Assembly: GCA_024693135.1 (NCBI GenBank)
Contig: JAILLN010000023.1
Coordinates: 1-64,000 of the forward strand
Length of the DNA: 64,000 bases
Direction: 5' to 3'
From: Lachnospiraceae bacterium
Lineage (GTDB): Bacteria; Bacillota; Clostridia; Lachnospirales; Lachnospiraceae
Below, piece by piece: positions 50,677 to 59,357 of this stretch (positions are counted from its first letter, which is position 1; each line of letters starts with the position of its first letter). A program made the position numbers and the translations under genes. The notes below the pieces were generated by a model. It saw only the letters and a program-made list of their open reading frames with translations, did not search any database and was not told the origin of the DNA.

Positions 50677-50946
50677 ATGGATATCGGCACGGTTACGGAC
50701 ATTACGGCGGAAGCCTTATATCTGGTCATCATCACGGCGGCTCCGATGCTCTTAGTCTCCCTTACCGTGGGGCTTTTGGTATCCATCTTCCAGACCGTGA
50801 CGTCCATCCAGGAGCAGACCCTGACCTTTGTGCCCAAGTTTCTGTCGATCTTCATCAGCATCATGGTCATGGGGCATTGGATGCTGGGCAATATCATCGG
50901 GCTGATGGAGAAGCTTTGGACGGATTTTGCCCTCTATATCCGGTAG
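50677..50946 (+). CDS. fliQ: Flagellar export gate protein FliQ
   Basis: An 89-residue protein with two helices (about 16-38 and 53-73). TVGLLVSIFQTVTSIQEQTL with FVPKFLSIF is the family signature. AAAGGGGGAG lies just before the ATG, 15 bases past fliP. It packs around the FliP-FliR core of the export gate. Confidence 0.96.
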   Translation: MDIGTVTDITAEALYLVIITAAPMLLVSLTVGLLVSIFQTVTSIQEQTLTFVPKFLSIFISIMVMGHWMLGNIIGLMEKLWTDFALYIR

Positions 50947-51016
50947 GGGGAAGCAATCCGGATCTTCCCCGGTTTCGGCGGGCAGCCGGCAACGGGGCGG
51001 AAAGGAAGGATGAGTC

Positions 51017-51805
51017 TTGATCGAGACCGGTTTTTCGCTGCAGGACCTGGAATATTATCTGCTGATCGTGGTGAGGGTCTCCTGCTTTGTGTTTGCGGCT
51101 CCCTTTTTCGGGACGAATAACGTGCCCCGCCGGGTCAAGGTAGGATTTTCGGTGCTCCTTGCCTTCCTTCTGTATCAATTCGTGGTGCCCCATCTGGTGC
51201 TGCCGTACAATACGGTCATCGGATACGGGATCCTGGTACTGAAGGAAGCCATTGCCGGCATCCTGCTCGGATTTTCCGGGAATCTCTGCCTGTACCTGCT
51301 CCAGTTTGCAGGCTCCCTGATCGACATGGATGTGGGGCTTTCCATGGTCAATATGATGGATCCCCTGACCCAGCAGACCATGGGCTTTTCCGGCACTCTC
51401 TACCAGAATGCGCTGATGCTGATGCTTCTGGCGAGCAATATGCACCACTGGATCCTCAGGGCCTTCATCGATTCCTATGAGCTGATCCCTACGGGGCGGA
51501 TCGCTTTCAATATGGATCATCTGGTGAATTCCTTCGTGCGGTTCATGGGAGAGTATTTCTCCATCAGCTTCCGGATCTTCCTGCCGGTATTCGGCGCCAT
51601 GCTGATCCTGAATGTGGTACTGGGAGTCATGGCCAAGGCCGCTCCCCAGATGAACATGTTTACGGTGGGAGTCCAGATCAAGATCATGGTGGGCCTTGGG
51701 ACGCTCTTTGTGACGGTGAGCCTGATCCCGAGGCTGGCGGATTTTCTTTTCGAGGAAATGAAGGAGATGATGCGGCTCTTTGCCGGAGGGATGGGTTCGC
51801 TGTGA
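51017..51805 (+). CDS. fliR: Flagellar export gate protein FliR
   Basis: A 262-residue membrane protein with about six helices and the FliR pattern FAAPFFGTNNVPRRVKVGFS, QFAGSLIDMDVGLSMVNMMD and LNVVLGVMAKAAPQMNMF. It begins with TTG at 51017 after AGGAAGG. The stop overlaps a GTG start of flhB. Works with FliP and FliQ. Confidence 0.96.
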   Translation: MIETGFSLQDLEYYLLIVVRVSCFVFAAPFFGTNNVPRRVKVGFSVLLAFLLYQFVVPHLVLPYNTVIGYGILVLKEAIAGILLGFSGNLCLYLLQFAGSLIDMDVGLSMVNMMDPLTQQTMGFSGTLYQNALMLMLLASNMHHWILRAFIDSYELIPTGRIAFNMDHLVNSFVRFMGEYFSISFRIFLPVFGAMLILNVVLGVMAKAAPQMNMFTVGVQIKIMVGLGTLFVTVSLIPRLADFLFEEMKEMMRLFAGGMGSL

Positions 51806-52947
51806 AAGAAGTGCCTGGTATGCTTTGCCGATTGGAATATGACCTCCAGTTCTTCGCCAAGGAAGGGCCGGGAGGCGAGAAGACCGAAGAAGCCACCTCC
51901 AAAAAGCTGGAGGATGCAAGGAAGGAAGGACAGGTCTGCAAGAGCATGGAGCTGACCAATGCCATCGCCCTCCTTGCCGCCTTTCTTACCATACGGATCT
52001 TCGGCCTGATGATGGGACAGAACTTTGTCAATATATTCCGGTTCATTTACCAGGGGATACCGGATTCCATCACCTACTGGGCGGGAGATATTCCCGTAAA
52101 GCAGGTGGACCGCCTGATGATCACGGTGATGCTTCGGATGATCATCATGCTGCTCCCGGTATTTCTGGTGGGCTTTCTGGTATCGGTGGTCGTCAATATC
52201 CTTCAGGTCAAATGGAAGGTCACTACCAAGCCGTTGCAGCCGAAGTTCTCCAAGCTGAACCCGGTGAATGGGATGAAGCGGCTTTTTTCGAAGGAAAAGC
52301 TGGTGGAGCTTTTGAAGTCGATCCTGAAGGTGGGGCTGATCTCCTACATCGTATACAGCTATATGCGGGACCGGCTGGGGATGCTTCTTCTGATGCCGGA
52401 TTACGACATCCTTGCCGCGGTGGGCCTTGTGGTCAAGACCGTGCTGGATGTGGCCATAAGGGTAGCCCTGATCTACCTGCTGATCGGCATCGGGGATTAT
52501 ATCTACCAGCGGCATAAATTCAGGGAAGACATGAAGATGACCAAGCAGGAGGTCAAGGACGAATATAAGGACGCAGAAGGAGACCCGCAGATCAAAGGCA
52601 AGATCCGGCAGAAGATGGCGGAGGCATCCAGAAGGAGAATGATGCAGTCCGTGCCGGAGGCGGATGTGGTCATTACCAATCCGACCCACTATGCGGTGGC
52701 CCTGAAGTATGATACCGAGATCTCGGATGCCCCCTTCGTGACGGCCAAGGGACAGGATTTCCTGGCGCAGAAGATCAAGGAACTCGCGGCAGAGGGCGGG
52801 GTAGAGATCGTGGAAAATAAGCCCCTGGCAAGGATGCTTTATCACAATGTGGATGTGGGAGCGGCCATTCCGCCGGAGCTTTACCAGGCGGTGGCGGAGG
52901 TGCTGGCCTTTGTCTATCATCTCCGTGAGGACAGAAACAGCGCATAG
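51802..52947 (+). CDS. flhB: Flagellar export switch protein FlhB
   Basis: A 381-residue protein with an N-terminal four-helix membrane domain (about 45-225) and a cytoplasmic domain whose ADVVITNPTHYAVALKYD carries the self-cleaving NPTH site. FAKEGPGGEKTEEATSKKLE is the conserved start. FliK acts on this domain to switch export from hook to filament. GTG at 51802 overlaps the fliR stop; ATG at 51820 is an alternative. Confidence 0.97.
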   Translation: MKEVPGMLCRLEYDLQFFAKEGPGGEKTEEATSKKLEDARKEGQVCKSMELTNAIALLAAFLTIRIFGLMMGQNFVNIFRFIYQGIPDSITYWAGDIPVKQVDRLMITVMLRMIIMLLPVFLVGFLVSVVVNILQVKWKVTTKPLQPKFSKLNPVNGMKRLFSKEKLVELLKSILKVGLISYIVYSYMRDRLGMLLLMPDYDILAAVGLVVKTVLDVAIRVALIYLLIGIGDYIYQRHKFREDMKMTKQEVKDEYKDAEGDPQIKGKIRQKMAEASRRRMMQSVPEADVVITNPTHYAVALKYDTEISDAPFVTAKGQDFLAQKIKELAAEGGVEIVENKPLARMLYHNVDVGAAIPPELYQAVAEVLAFVYHLREDRNSA

Positions 52948-52994
52948 GCATTTAGCAGCAAGCGGTTAAGGCATAACAGAGGCAGGACAGGCGT

Positions 52995-55052
52995 ATGGAT
53001 GCAGCGAAGAAAACATTTTCCATACAGGATATCGGCGTAGCGGTCTATCTGATCGCGGCCTTTGTATTTCTCATTGTCCCGATGCCCAATACCCTGCTGG
53101 ACGTGATGCTCGCCCTGAACATGGCGGTCGCCTTCTCCATCCTCTTCAATACGCTCTTTGTCAAAGAAGTGCTGCAGATGTCCTATTATCCGACGATCCT
53201 GCTTTTTACCACCATCTTCCGGATCTCGCTGAACGTCTCCTCCACAAAACTGATCCTTTCCACCGGCGATCCGGGGAATGTGGTGCAGACCTTCGGGCAG
53301 TTCGTGGGAGGAAATGATCTGATCATCGGAGGGATCGTTTTCATCATCCTTCTGATCGTGCAGTTCGTGGTGATCAATAAAGGTTCGGAGCGCGTGTCGG
53401 AGGTTACGGCCAGGTTTACGCTGGATGCCATGCCCGGTAAACAGATGGCCATCGATGCAGATCTCAATACCGGCGCCATCGACGATGCGGAAGCCAAGCG
53501 CCGGAGAGATAAGATCCAGGAAGAAGCCACCTTCTTCGGCTCCATGGACGGTGCCGTGAAATACGTAAAAGGAGACTCCACGGCGGGGCTTTTGATCACC
53601 GGGATCAATATCATCGGCGGGATCGCCATGGGGGTATTGCGAAGAGGTCAGACCTTCGGCGATGCGGTGGACCAATACGTGATCCTGACCATCGGCGACG
53701 GGCTGGTATCCTCCATTCCTTCCCTGCTGATCTCCCTGGCCACCGGTATCCTCGTGACCAAGGGGGCGAAGGAGGCGGAGTTTGGGCCGGCCATCGTGGG
53801 GCAGCTCTTCGGCTCGGCGAGAGTCATGTATATGGCGGGAGGCGTCATCGCCCTGCTGGGGATCATCACCCCCTTAAACCCCATCATCTTCGTGACCATC
53901 GGGGCCCTCTTCATCGTGGGCGGACGGGTGATGCAGAACCAGGTGGAGGTGGAGCAGGTGGAGCAGGCCGCAGGCGCGGAAGAAGAGGTCAGCGCGGAGG
54001 AGATCCGCCGGCCGGAGAATGTGGTCTCCCTGCTTTCCGTGGATCCCATCGAGCTGGAATTCGGCTATGGCATCATCCCCCTGGCGGATGTGAACCAGGG
54101 CGGAGACCTGCTGGACCGGGTGGTCATGATCCGCCGGCAGATCGCACTGGAGCTTGGTACCGTAGTGCCCATCATCCGGCTGCGTGACAATATCCAGCTG
54201 AACCCGAACCAGTATATCATCAAGATCAAGGGAGTCCAGGTCTCGGAAGGGGAGATCCTCTTTGACCATTATATGGCCATGGATCCCGGATATGTGGAAG
54301 AGGAGATCGGCGGGATCCCTACCCAGGAGCCTTCCTACCATCTGCCGGCCTGGTGGATCACGGAAGGACAGAGGGAAAGGGCGGAATCCCTGGGCTATAC
54401 CGTGGTGGATCCTCCCTCCATCATCGCGACCCACTTAACGGAGGTGATCCGGAGCCATATCAGCGAGCTCCTTACCAGGCAGGATACCCAGAACCTGATC
54501 AACAACCTGAAGGAGTCCAATCCTTCTGTGGTGGATGAGCTGACGCCCAAGCTTCTGGGGCTGGGCGAGATCCAGAAGGTACTGCAGAATCTCCTTGCGG
54601 AGGGGATCTCCATCCGGGACCTGCTTACCATTTTTGAGACCCTGGCCGATTATTCCGCCACCACCAGGGATACGGATGTGCTGACGGAATACTGCAGGCA
54701 GGCCCTGAAGAGAGCCATCTCCGCCAAGTTCTTCATGGCCGGGGAGGAGGCAAGCGTGGTGACCCTGGATCCAAAGATCGAGCAGGAGATCATGGGTTCC
54801 GTGAAGCAGACGGAGCAGGGCTCTTATCTCACGCTGGCGCCTGACCGGGTGAAGGCAGTGCTCGCATCCACCGGGGAGGAACTGAAAAAGCTGGACGACA
54901 TGGGCAAGAATGAGATCGTCCTTTCTTCGCCCATCGTACGGATCTATTTCAAGAAGCTTGTGGAGGATTATTATCCCGACATCATCGTGCTTTCCTACCA
55001 GGAAGTGGTGTCGGATGTTGACGTTCGGAGCGTCGGGATCATTACGGCATGA
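52995..55052 (+). CDS. flhA: Flagellar export apparatus protein FlhA
   Basis: A 685-residue protein. About eight helices fill residues 15-320, with the FHIPEP loop region (VKGDSTAGLLITGINIIGG) between. The cytoplasmic domain (about 345-685) docks chaperones and substrates; VVDPPSIIATHLTEVIR and YLTLAPDRVKAVL are typical. The stop overlaps the flhF ATG by ATGA. Confidence 0.97.
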   Translation: MDAAKKTFSIQDIGVAVYLIAAFVFLIVPMPNTLLDVMLALNMAVAFSILFNTLFVKEVLQMSYYPTILLFTTIFRISLNVSSTKLILSTGDPGNVVQTFGQFVGGNDLIIGGIVFIILLIVQFVVINKGSERVSEVTARFTLDAMPGKQMAIDADLNTGAIDDAEAKRRRDKIQEEATFFGSMDGAVKYVKGDSTAGLLITGINIIGGIAMGVLRRGQTFGDAVDQYVILTIGDGLVSSIPSLLISLATGILVTKGAKEAEFGPAIVGQLFGSARVMYMAGGVIALLGIITPLNPIIFVTIGALFIVGGRVMQNQVEVEQVEQAAGAEEEVSAEEIRRPENVVSLLSVDPIELEFGYGIIPLADVNQGGDLLDRVVMIRRQIALELGTVVPIIRLRDNIQLNPNQYIIKIKGVQVSEGEILFDHYMAMDPGYVEEEIGGIPTQEPSYHLPAWWITEGQRERAESLGYTVVDPPSIIATHLTEVIRSHISELLTRQDTQNLINNLKESNPSVVDELTPKLLGLGEIQKVLQNLLAEGISIRDLLTIFETLADYSATTRDTDVLTEYCRQALKRAISAKFFMAGEEASVVTLDPKIEQEIMGSVKQTEQGSYLTLAPDRVKAVLASTGEELKKLDDMGKNEIVLSSPIVRIYFKKLVEDYYPDIIVLSYQEVVSDVDVRSVGIITA

Positions 55053-56329
55053 TAATCAAGAAGTTTACGGGGAAAACAGAAGAAGAGGCGACAAAGGCGG
55101 CAAAGGCAGAGCTGGGACCTGCCGCGGTCCCGCTGAATGTCCGGAAGATCAAGCATAAGGGCTTTTTCGGCTTCATGAAAAGACAGCTCTATGAGGTCAC
55201 GGCGGCGGTAGAGGAGGAATCAGACAATCCCTCTCCCAAGCCCAAGAATGCCCCCCGCACCCCGCTCCCGGATCCGGTTTTCTCCGGGAAGGGCATGTTT
55301 AAGGACATCCTTCCCGAGGAGGAGCCGCCCCGGACGGAGGACGGCAAGGGAGACAAGGCCATCGAGGAAAAGATCGATAACCTGCATACCCTGATCGAGC
55401 AGCAGCTGAAGAATGTCATGGAAACGGGGGAGGCCGAGGCCGGAGAGCCAGCGGATAAGCCCATGAGCGAGGAAGAACGCAAGATCATGAACTTCCTGAA
55501 GCTCATATACAACACCCTGGTCAATAATGAGGTGGATGAGAAGTACGCCAATGAGATGGTGGACGAGATCGAAAAGCTGAAAAAACCCGGGGTGACCATC
55601 GACTATCTGCTGTCCAATATCTATCAGAGGCTGATCTTAAAGTTCGGGGAGCCGGGAAGGATCCGGATCAGCGAGAAGGGGGCAAGGACCGTATTTTTCC
55701 TGGGTCCCACGGGGGTCGGCAAAACCACTACCATCGCCAAGATCGCATCCCGGTTCTGCGTGAATGAGAAAAGAAAGGTGGCATTGGTCACCACGGATAC
55801 CTACCGGATCAAGGCGGCGGAGCAGCTGAAGACCTATGCGGAGATCCTGGAGGTGCCCTTCAGGGTGGCCTATAATTCCGATGACTTAAAGGAGGCCATC
55901 CAGGAATATAAGGATTATGATTTCATCCTGGTGGATACGGCGGGATATTCGCCGAAGGATAAGGAAAAGCGGATGGAGATGAAGCAGCTCCTGTCGGAGG
56001 CCGCCACCAAGACAGAGGCGGAGATCTACCTGGTGCTTTCCGTCACCACCAAGTACAGGGATCTGCTGAACATCTCAGACCTGTACAAGAAGATGACGGA
56101 TTACCGGCTGATCTTCACGAAGCTGGATGAGACGGATGCCTATGGGTGCATGCTGAACCTGAGGATGCATACCGGGGCAGAGATCGCTTATATCACAAAC
56201 GGACAGAGCGTACCGGATGACATCGAGGTCTTTAATCCCCAGAGCATCGTAAGGGCCCTGCTTTCGGGAGAGAAGCCGGAGGACAGGCAGGACGAGGGGC
56301 CGGAGGAAAAGCAGGGAGAAGCCGGATAG
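55049..56329 (+). CDS. flhF: Flagellar SRP-like GTPase FlhF
   Basis: A 426-residue GTPase that sets flagellar number and position with FlhG. N-terminal B domain (KKFTGKTEEEATKAAKAELG), long acidic linker, N domain, and a G domain with FLGPTGVGKTTTIAKIAS, VTTDTYRIKAAEQLKTYAE and VDTAGYSPKD. TKLDETDAYG gives base specificity. Overlaps flhA; 68 bases precede flhG. Confidence 0.96.
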   Translation: MIIKKFTGKTEEEATKAAKAELGPAAVPLNVRKIKHKGFFGFMKRQLYEVTAAVEEESDNPSPKPKNAPRTPLPDPVFSGKGMFKDILPEEEPPRTEDGKGDKAIEEKIDNLHTLIEQQLKNVMETGEAEAGEPADKPMSEEERKIMNFLKLIYNTLVNNEVDEKYANEMVDEIEKLKKPGVTIDYLLSNIYQRLILKFGEPGRIRISEKGARTVFFLGPTGVGKTTTIAKIASRFCVNEKRKVALVTTDTYRIKAAEQLKTYAEILEVPFRVAYNSDDLKEAIQEYKDYDFILVDTAGYSPKDKEKRMEMKQLLSEAATKTEAEIYLVLSVTTKYRDLLNISDLYKKMTDYRLIFTKLDETDAYGCMLNLRMHTGAEIAYITNGQSVPDDIEVFNPQSIVRALLSGEKPEDRQDEGPEEKQGEAG

Positions 56330-56397
56330 CCGAAGGCAGTCCGGAAGTAGAGTAGAGCAGAGCAGGCAGGAAAGCATAAGAAGCAGGAGGCAGACCG

Positions 56398-57282
56398 TTG
56401 GATCAGGCCGAAAGATTACGCAGTATCATAAAACAGAATCAAATGACGCCTCCCCAGGCGGCCAGGGTCATCACCGTGACCTCCGGCAAAGGGGGCGTGG
56501 GAAAGAGCAATGTTTCCATCAATCTGGCGGTGGAGTTTAAGAAGATCGGAAAGCGCGTCATCATCTTTGACGCTGATTTCGGTCTGGCCAATATCGAGGT
56601 CATGTTTGGCACGGTACCGAAAAACAACCTGGCAGACCTGATCTATAAGGGAGCGGGGATCCGGGACGTGATCACCTGGGGGCCCATGGACATCGGGTTT
56701 ATTTCAGGCGGATCCGGGATCGCCGGGCTGACGAACCTGGGAAGCGATTATATCAATTACCTGGTGCAGCAGCTGTCGGAGCTGGACTCCCTGGCGGATG
56801 TAATCATCATCGACACCGGAGCCGGGATCTCGGATTCGGTCATGGAATTTTTGGTCTCCTCCGGGGAGATCCTTCTCGTGACCACGCCGGAGCCCACCTC
56901 CATCACGGATTCCTATTCCCTGCTGAAGGCGCTGAAAAGGCATAACCGGTTCAGCGAGGAGAATTCCCAGGTCAAGGTCATCTCCAATAAGGTATCGACA
57001 AGCGCGGAGGGGCAGCAGCTCTTCAATAAGCTGAATACGGTGGTGATGCGGTATCTCAGGCTCAATATCGAGTATCTGGGATGCATACCCCAGGATAAGG
57101 AGCTTTCCGATGCCGTGATGCAGCAGAGCCCCATCTGCATATCCAATCCCAATGCGGCATCCTCCAAGGCCTTCCGGGATATCTCCATGACCCTTATGGA
57201 CATCCCTCATGAGTCCACGGTATACCGCAGGGGGATGGCCGGATTCTTTGCGAGCATGGTAAGGGGAAGGCGCGTCATGTGA
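56398..57282 (+). CDS. flhG: MinD-like ATPase FlhG (YlxH/FleN)
   Basis: A 294-residue ParA/MinD-family ATPase. Deviant Walker A SGKGGVGKSNVSINLA, DADFGLANIEVMFG and Walker B VIIIDTGAGISDSV are present, with the FlhG-type N-terminal QAERLRSIIKQNQ that activates FlhF. The TTG start follows GGAGG. It limits flagellar number. Confidence 0.95.
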   Translation: MDQAERLRSIIKQNQMTPPQAARVITVTSGKGGVGKSNVSINLAVEFKKIGKRVIIFDADFGLANIEVMFGTVPKNNLADLIYKGAGIRDVITWGPMDIGFISGGSGIAGLTNLGSDYINYLVQQLSELDSLADVIIIDTGAGISDSVMEFLVSSGEILLVTTPEPTSITDSYSLLKALKRHNRFSEENSQVKVISNKVSTSAEGQQLFNKLNTVVMRYLRLNIEYLGCIPQDKELSDAVMQQSPICISNPNAASSKAFRDISMTLMDIPHESTVYRRGMAGFFASMVRGRRVM

Positions 57283-57350
57283 CGTGCTTATGATCGTTAT
57301 TCAGCCTTTGCCCGCATTGCGGCAGGGGCGTATAAGAGGAGGCAAGTGGC

Positions 57351-58088
57351 ATGCTGACGGATTACGTAATACCCGGCGATAAAATCGAGCTTACGGAAAA
57401 ACGGAGCGAGGAGCGGGTCAACGCCCAGGGCCTGATCGAGCGGAAGTCTTATACCTCCAGGGTATATGACGTGATCTCTGAAGATGAGATCAAGGTGAAC
57501 ATGCCGATGGAGAACGGGCATCTGGTCCTGCTTCCGGTGGACGGGGAATACGATCTGTGCTTTTATACCAAAAACGGGCTCTATCAATGCTATGGCAGGG
57601 TGGCAGACCGGTATAAGTCCAACAATGTCTATATCCTGACCCTGGAGATGACGTCTCCTTTGCGGAAATTCCAAAGGAGGGAGTATTACCGGCTCAACTG
57701 TGTGCTGAACATGAAATGCCGGACAGTAGATGAAGAGGAATACAAGCAGGTCTCGGAAATGGAGGACGTGCAGTTCATCAATACGGACCTGACCTTAGAA
57801 AACGGCATCATCGTGGATATCAGCGGGGGCGGAGCCAGGTTTATCTCCGCCAGGCAGTATGAGAAGGATACGAAGATCTTATTTAAATTTGCCCTGGAAT
57901 CCGAAAAGGAATCCAAGGAGTATGAGGTGATCGGACGGGTGCTGATCTCCACCGAGATCGAAGGAAGGAAGGGCGCATTCAAGAATCACGTGCAGTTCAT
58001 CAATATCGATGCTAAGGAACGGGAAAGCATCATCCGCTTCATCTTTGAAGAGGAGCGCAGGCTCCGTAAGAAGGAGCGGGGCGAATAA
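57351..58088 (+). CDS. PilZ domain c-di-GMP-binding flagellar brake-type protein
   Basis: A 245-residue soluble protein. The N-terminal YcgR-like domain (about 1-105) is beta-rich (PGDKIELTEKRSEERV, then LPVDGEYDLCFYTKNG). The C-terminal PilZ domain (about 108-230) has QRREYYRLN and DISGGGARF, the RxxxR and DxSxxG c-di-GMP motifs. It probably slows the motor or alters export when c-di-GMP rises, as YpfA/DgrA does in Bacillus. AGGAGG precedes the ATG. Located between flhG and cheB. Confidence 0.9.
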   Translation: MLTDYVIPGDKIELTEKRSEERVNAQGLIERKSYTSRVYDVISEDEIKVNMPMENGHLVLLPVDGEYDLCFYTKNGLYQCYGRVADRYKSNNVYILTLEMTSPLRKFQRREYYRLNCVLNMKCRTVDEEEYKQVSEMEDVQFINTDLTLENGIIVDISGGGARFISARQYEKDTKILFKFALESEKESKEYEVIGRVLISTEIEGRKGAFKNHVQFINIDAKERESIIRFIFEEERRLRKKERGE

Positions 58089-58236
58089 GCATCCGACCGG
58101 GGAAGTCAGAGATAAACATGTGTGTATAGAGGAGCTGAATACCGTTAGCGACCGTATTTTGGCCGGTTACGGCATTCGCATCCGGCCGGTGTGTCGGATT
58201 TAAACATGCGTGGTTATGAGGAGGGAAAAATAAGAA
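58089..58236 (+). other. 148-base gap between pilZ and cheB
   Basis: No gene is called. The gap contains C+G-rich inverted words (GCCGGTTACGG and CCGGCCGG) that could fold, but no T-run and no convincing promoter. GAGGAGGG at the end serves as the cheB ribosome site. Confidence 0.4.
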
Positions 58237-59304
58237 ATGGGTAAAAAGTTACTGGTGGTCGACGACTCTGCACTCATGAGGCGGGTTGCCTGTGATATAA
58301 TAAAAACCGACAGCAGATATGATGCTCCGGATATGGGCCACGATGGAGAGGAGGCCCTCCGGATGATCAAGGCTAAGCGTTACGATGCGGTGATCCTGGA
58401 CGTGAATATGCCGAAGATGGACGGGATCACGCTGCTGAAGGAGCTGAAGAAGGCCCAGATCAAGACAAGGGTGATGATGTTCTCTACACTGACCGGGGAA
58501 GGGTCGGTGCAGACGATCCAGGCGCTGGAGCTTGGCGCCATGGACTTCATCAAAAAGCCGGATAATTACCGGGACGCCGCGGGAGAGGAATTTGCCAAGC
58601 AGTTCCTGGATATCCTGGCGGTGGTATCCGGGGCGGGGAGCGCCATAGCCCCCCATAAGGCCCTGGATCTAAAGCCCGAGTCCAAGGCGCCGGTCCAGCT
58701 TCGGACCAGGTCTTCCCCGGCCACAGGCGAAAAGATCGTCGCCCTGGCCAGCTCTACAGGGGGGCCGAAAGCACTTCAGTCCGTAATCCCGCTTCTGCCG
58801 GCAAACTTAAACGCGCCGGTGGTCATCGTGCAGCATATGCCTGCCGGCTTCACCAAGTCCCTGGCGGAGAGGCTTGACCAGATCAGCAAGGTCTCGGTGA
58901 AGGAGGCGGAGGAAGGCGATATGCTGGAAAAGGGGCATGTCTATATCGCCCCCGGCGGGAAGCATATGAAGCTGGCCAAGAGCGGAACCCATACGAGGAT
59001 TTTCTTCACCATGGAGCCAACCCGGGAAGGCGTCAGGCCTGCTGCCAATTATATGTACGAATCCCTGGCGGATACTGCATACGGAGAGGTCTGCTGTGTG
59101 GTACTGACCGGCATGGGGGCTGACGGCACGGAGGGGATCAAGAATCTGATCAAGCAGAAGAACCTCTATATCATCTCCCAGGACGAAAAGAGCAGCGCGG
59201 TATACGGCATGCCGAAGGCCATCGCCAATACCGGGCTCGTCAATGAGGTACAGCCGCTCTTGAAGATCGCAGATGCCATCACCAGGGAAATAGGCACGAG
59301 ATAA
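58237..59304 (+). CDS. cheB: Chemotaxis protein-glutamate methylesterase/deamidase CheB
   Basis: A 355-residue adaptation enzyme. Receiver domain (1-120) with VVDDSALMRR, D55 in LDVNMPKMDG. A linker leads to the CheB esterase domain with the catalytic Ser in ASSTGGPKAL, His in VQHMPAGFTKSLAERL and Asp in LTGMGADGTEG. It removes methyl groups from receptors and deamidates glutamine. AGGAGGG precedes the ATG. No CheR is in the window. Confidence 0.97.
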   Translation: MGKKLLVVDDSALMRRVACDIIKTDSRYDAPDMGHDGEEALRMIKAKRYDAVILDVNMPKMDGITLLKELKKAQIKTRVMMFSTLTGEGSVQTIQALELGAMDFIKKPDNYRDAAGEEFAKQFLDILAVVSGAGSAIAPHKALDLKPESKAPVQLRTRSSPATGEKIVALASSTGGPKALQSVIPLLPANLNAPVVIVQHMPAGFTKSLAERLDQISKVSVKEAEEGDMLEKGHVYIAPGGKHMKLAKSGTHTRIFFTMEPTREGVRPAANYMYESLADTAYGEVCCVVLTGMGADGTEGIKNLIKQKNLYIISQDEKSSAVYGMPKAIANTGLVNEVQPLLKIADAITREIGTR

Positions 59305-59357
59305 GGAACTGTAATGGGATTCATGGCAGGTCCTCATAAGAAACGGAGGAGTTAAAA

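Noticed and set aside
58089-58236. Possible riboswitch before cheB
   Set aside because: GC-rich words could pair, but there is no terminator or ribosome-site-sequestering alternative fold that I can show by eye.
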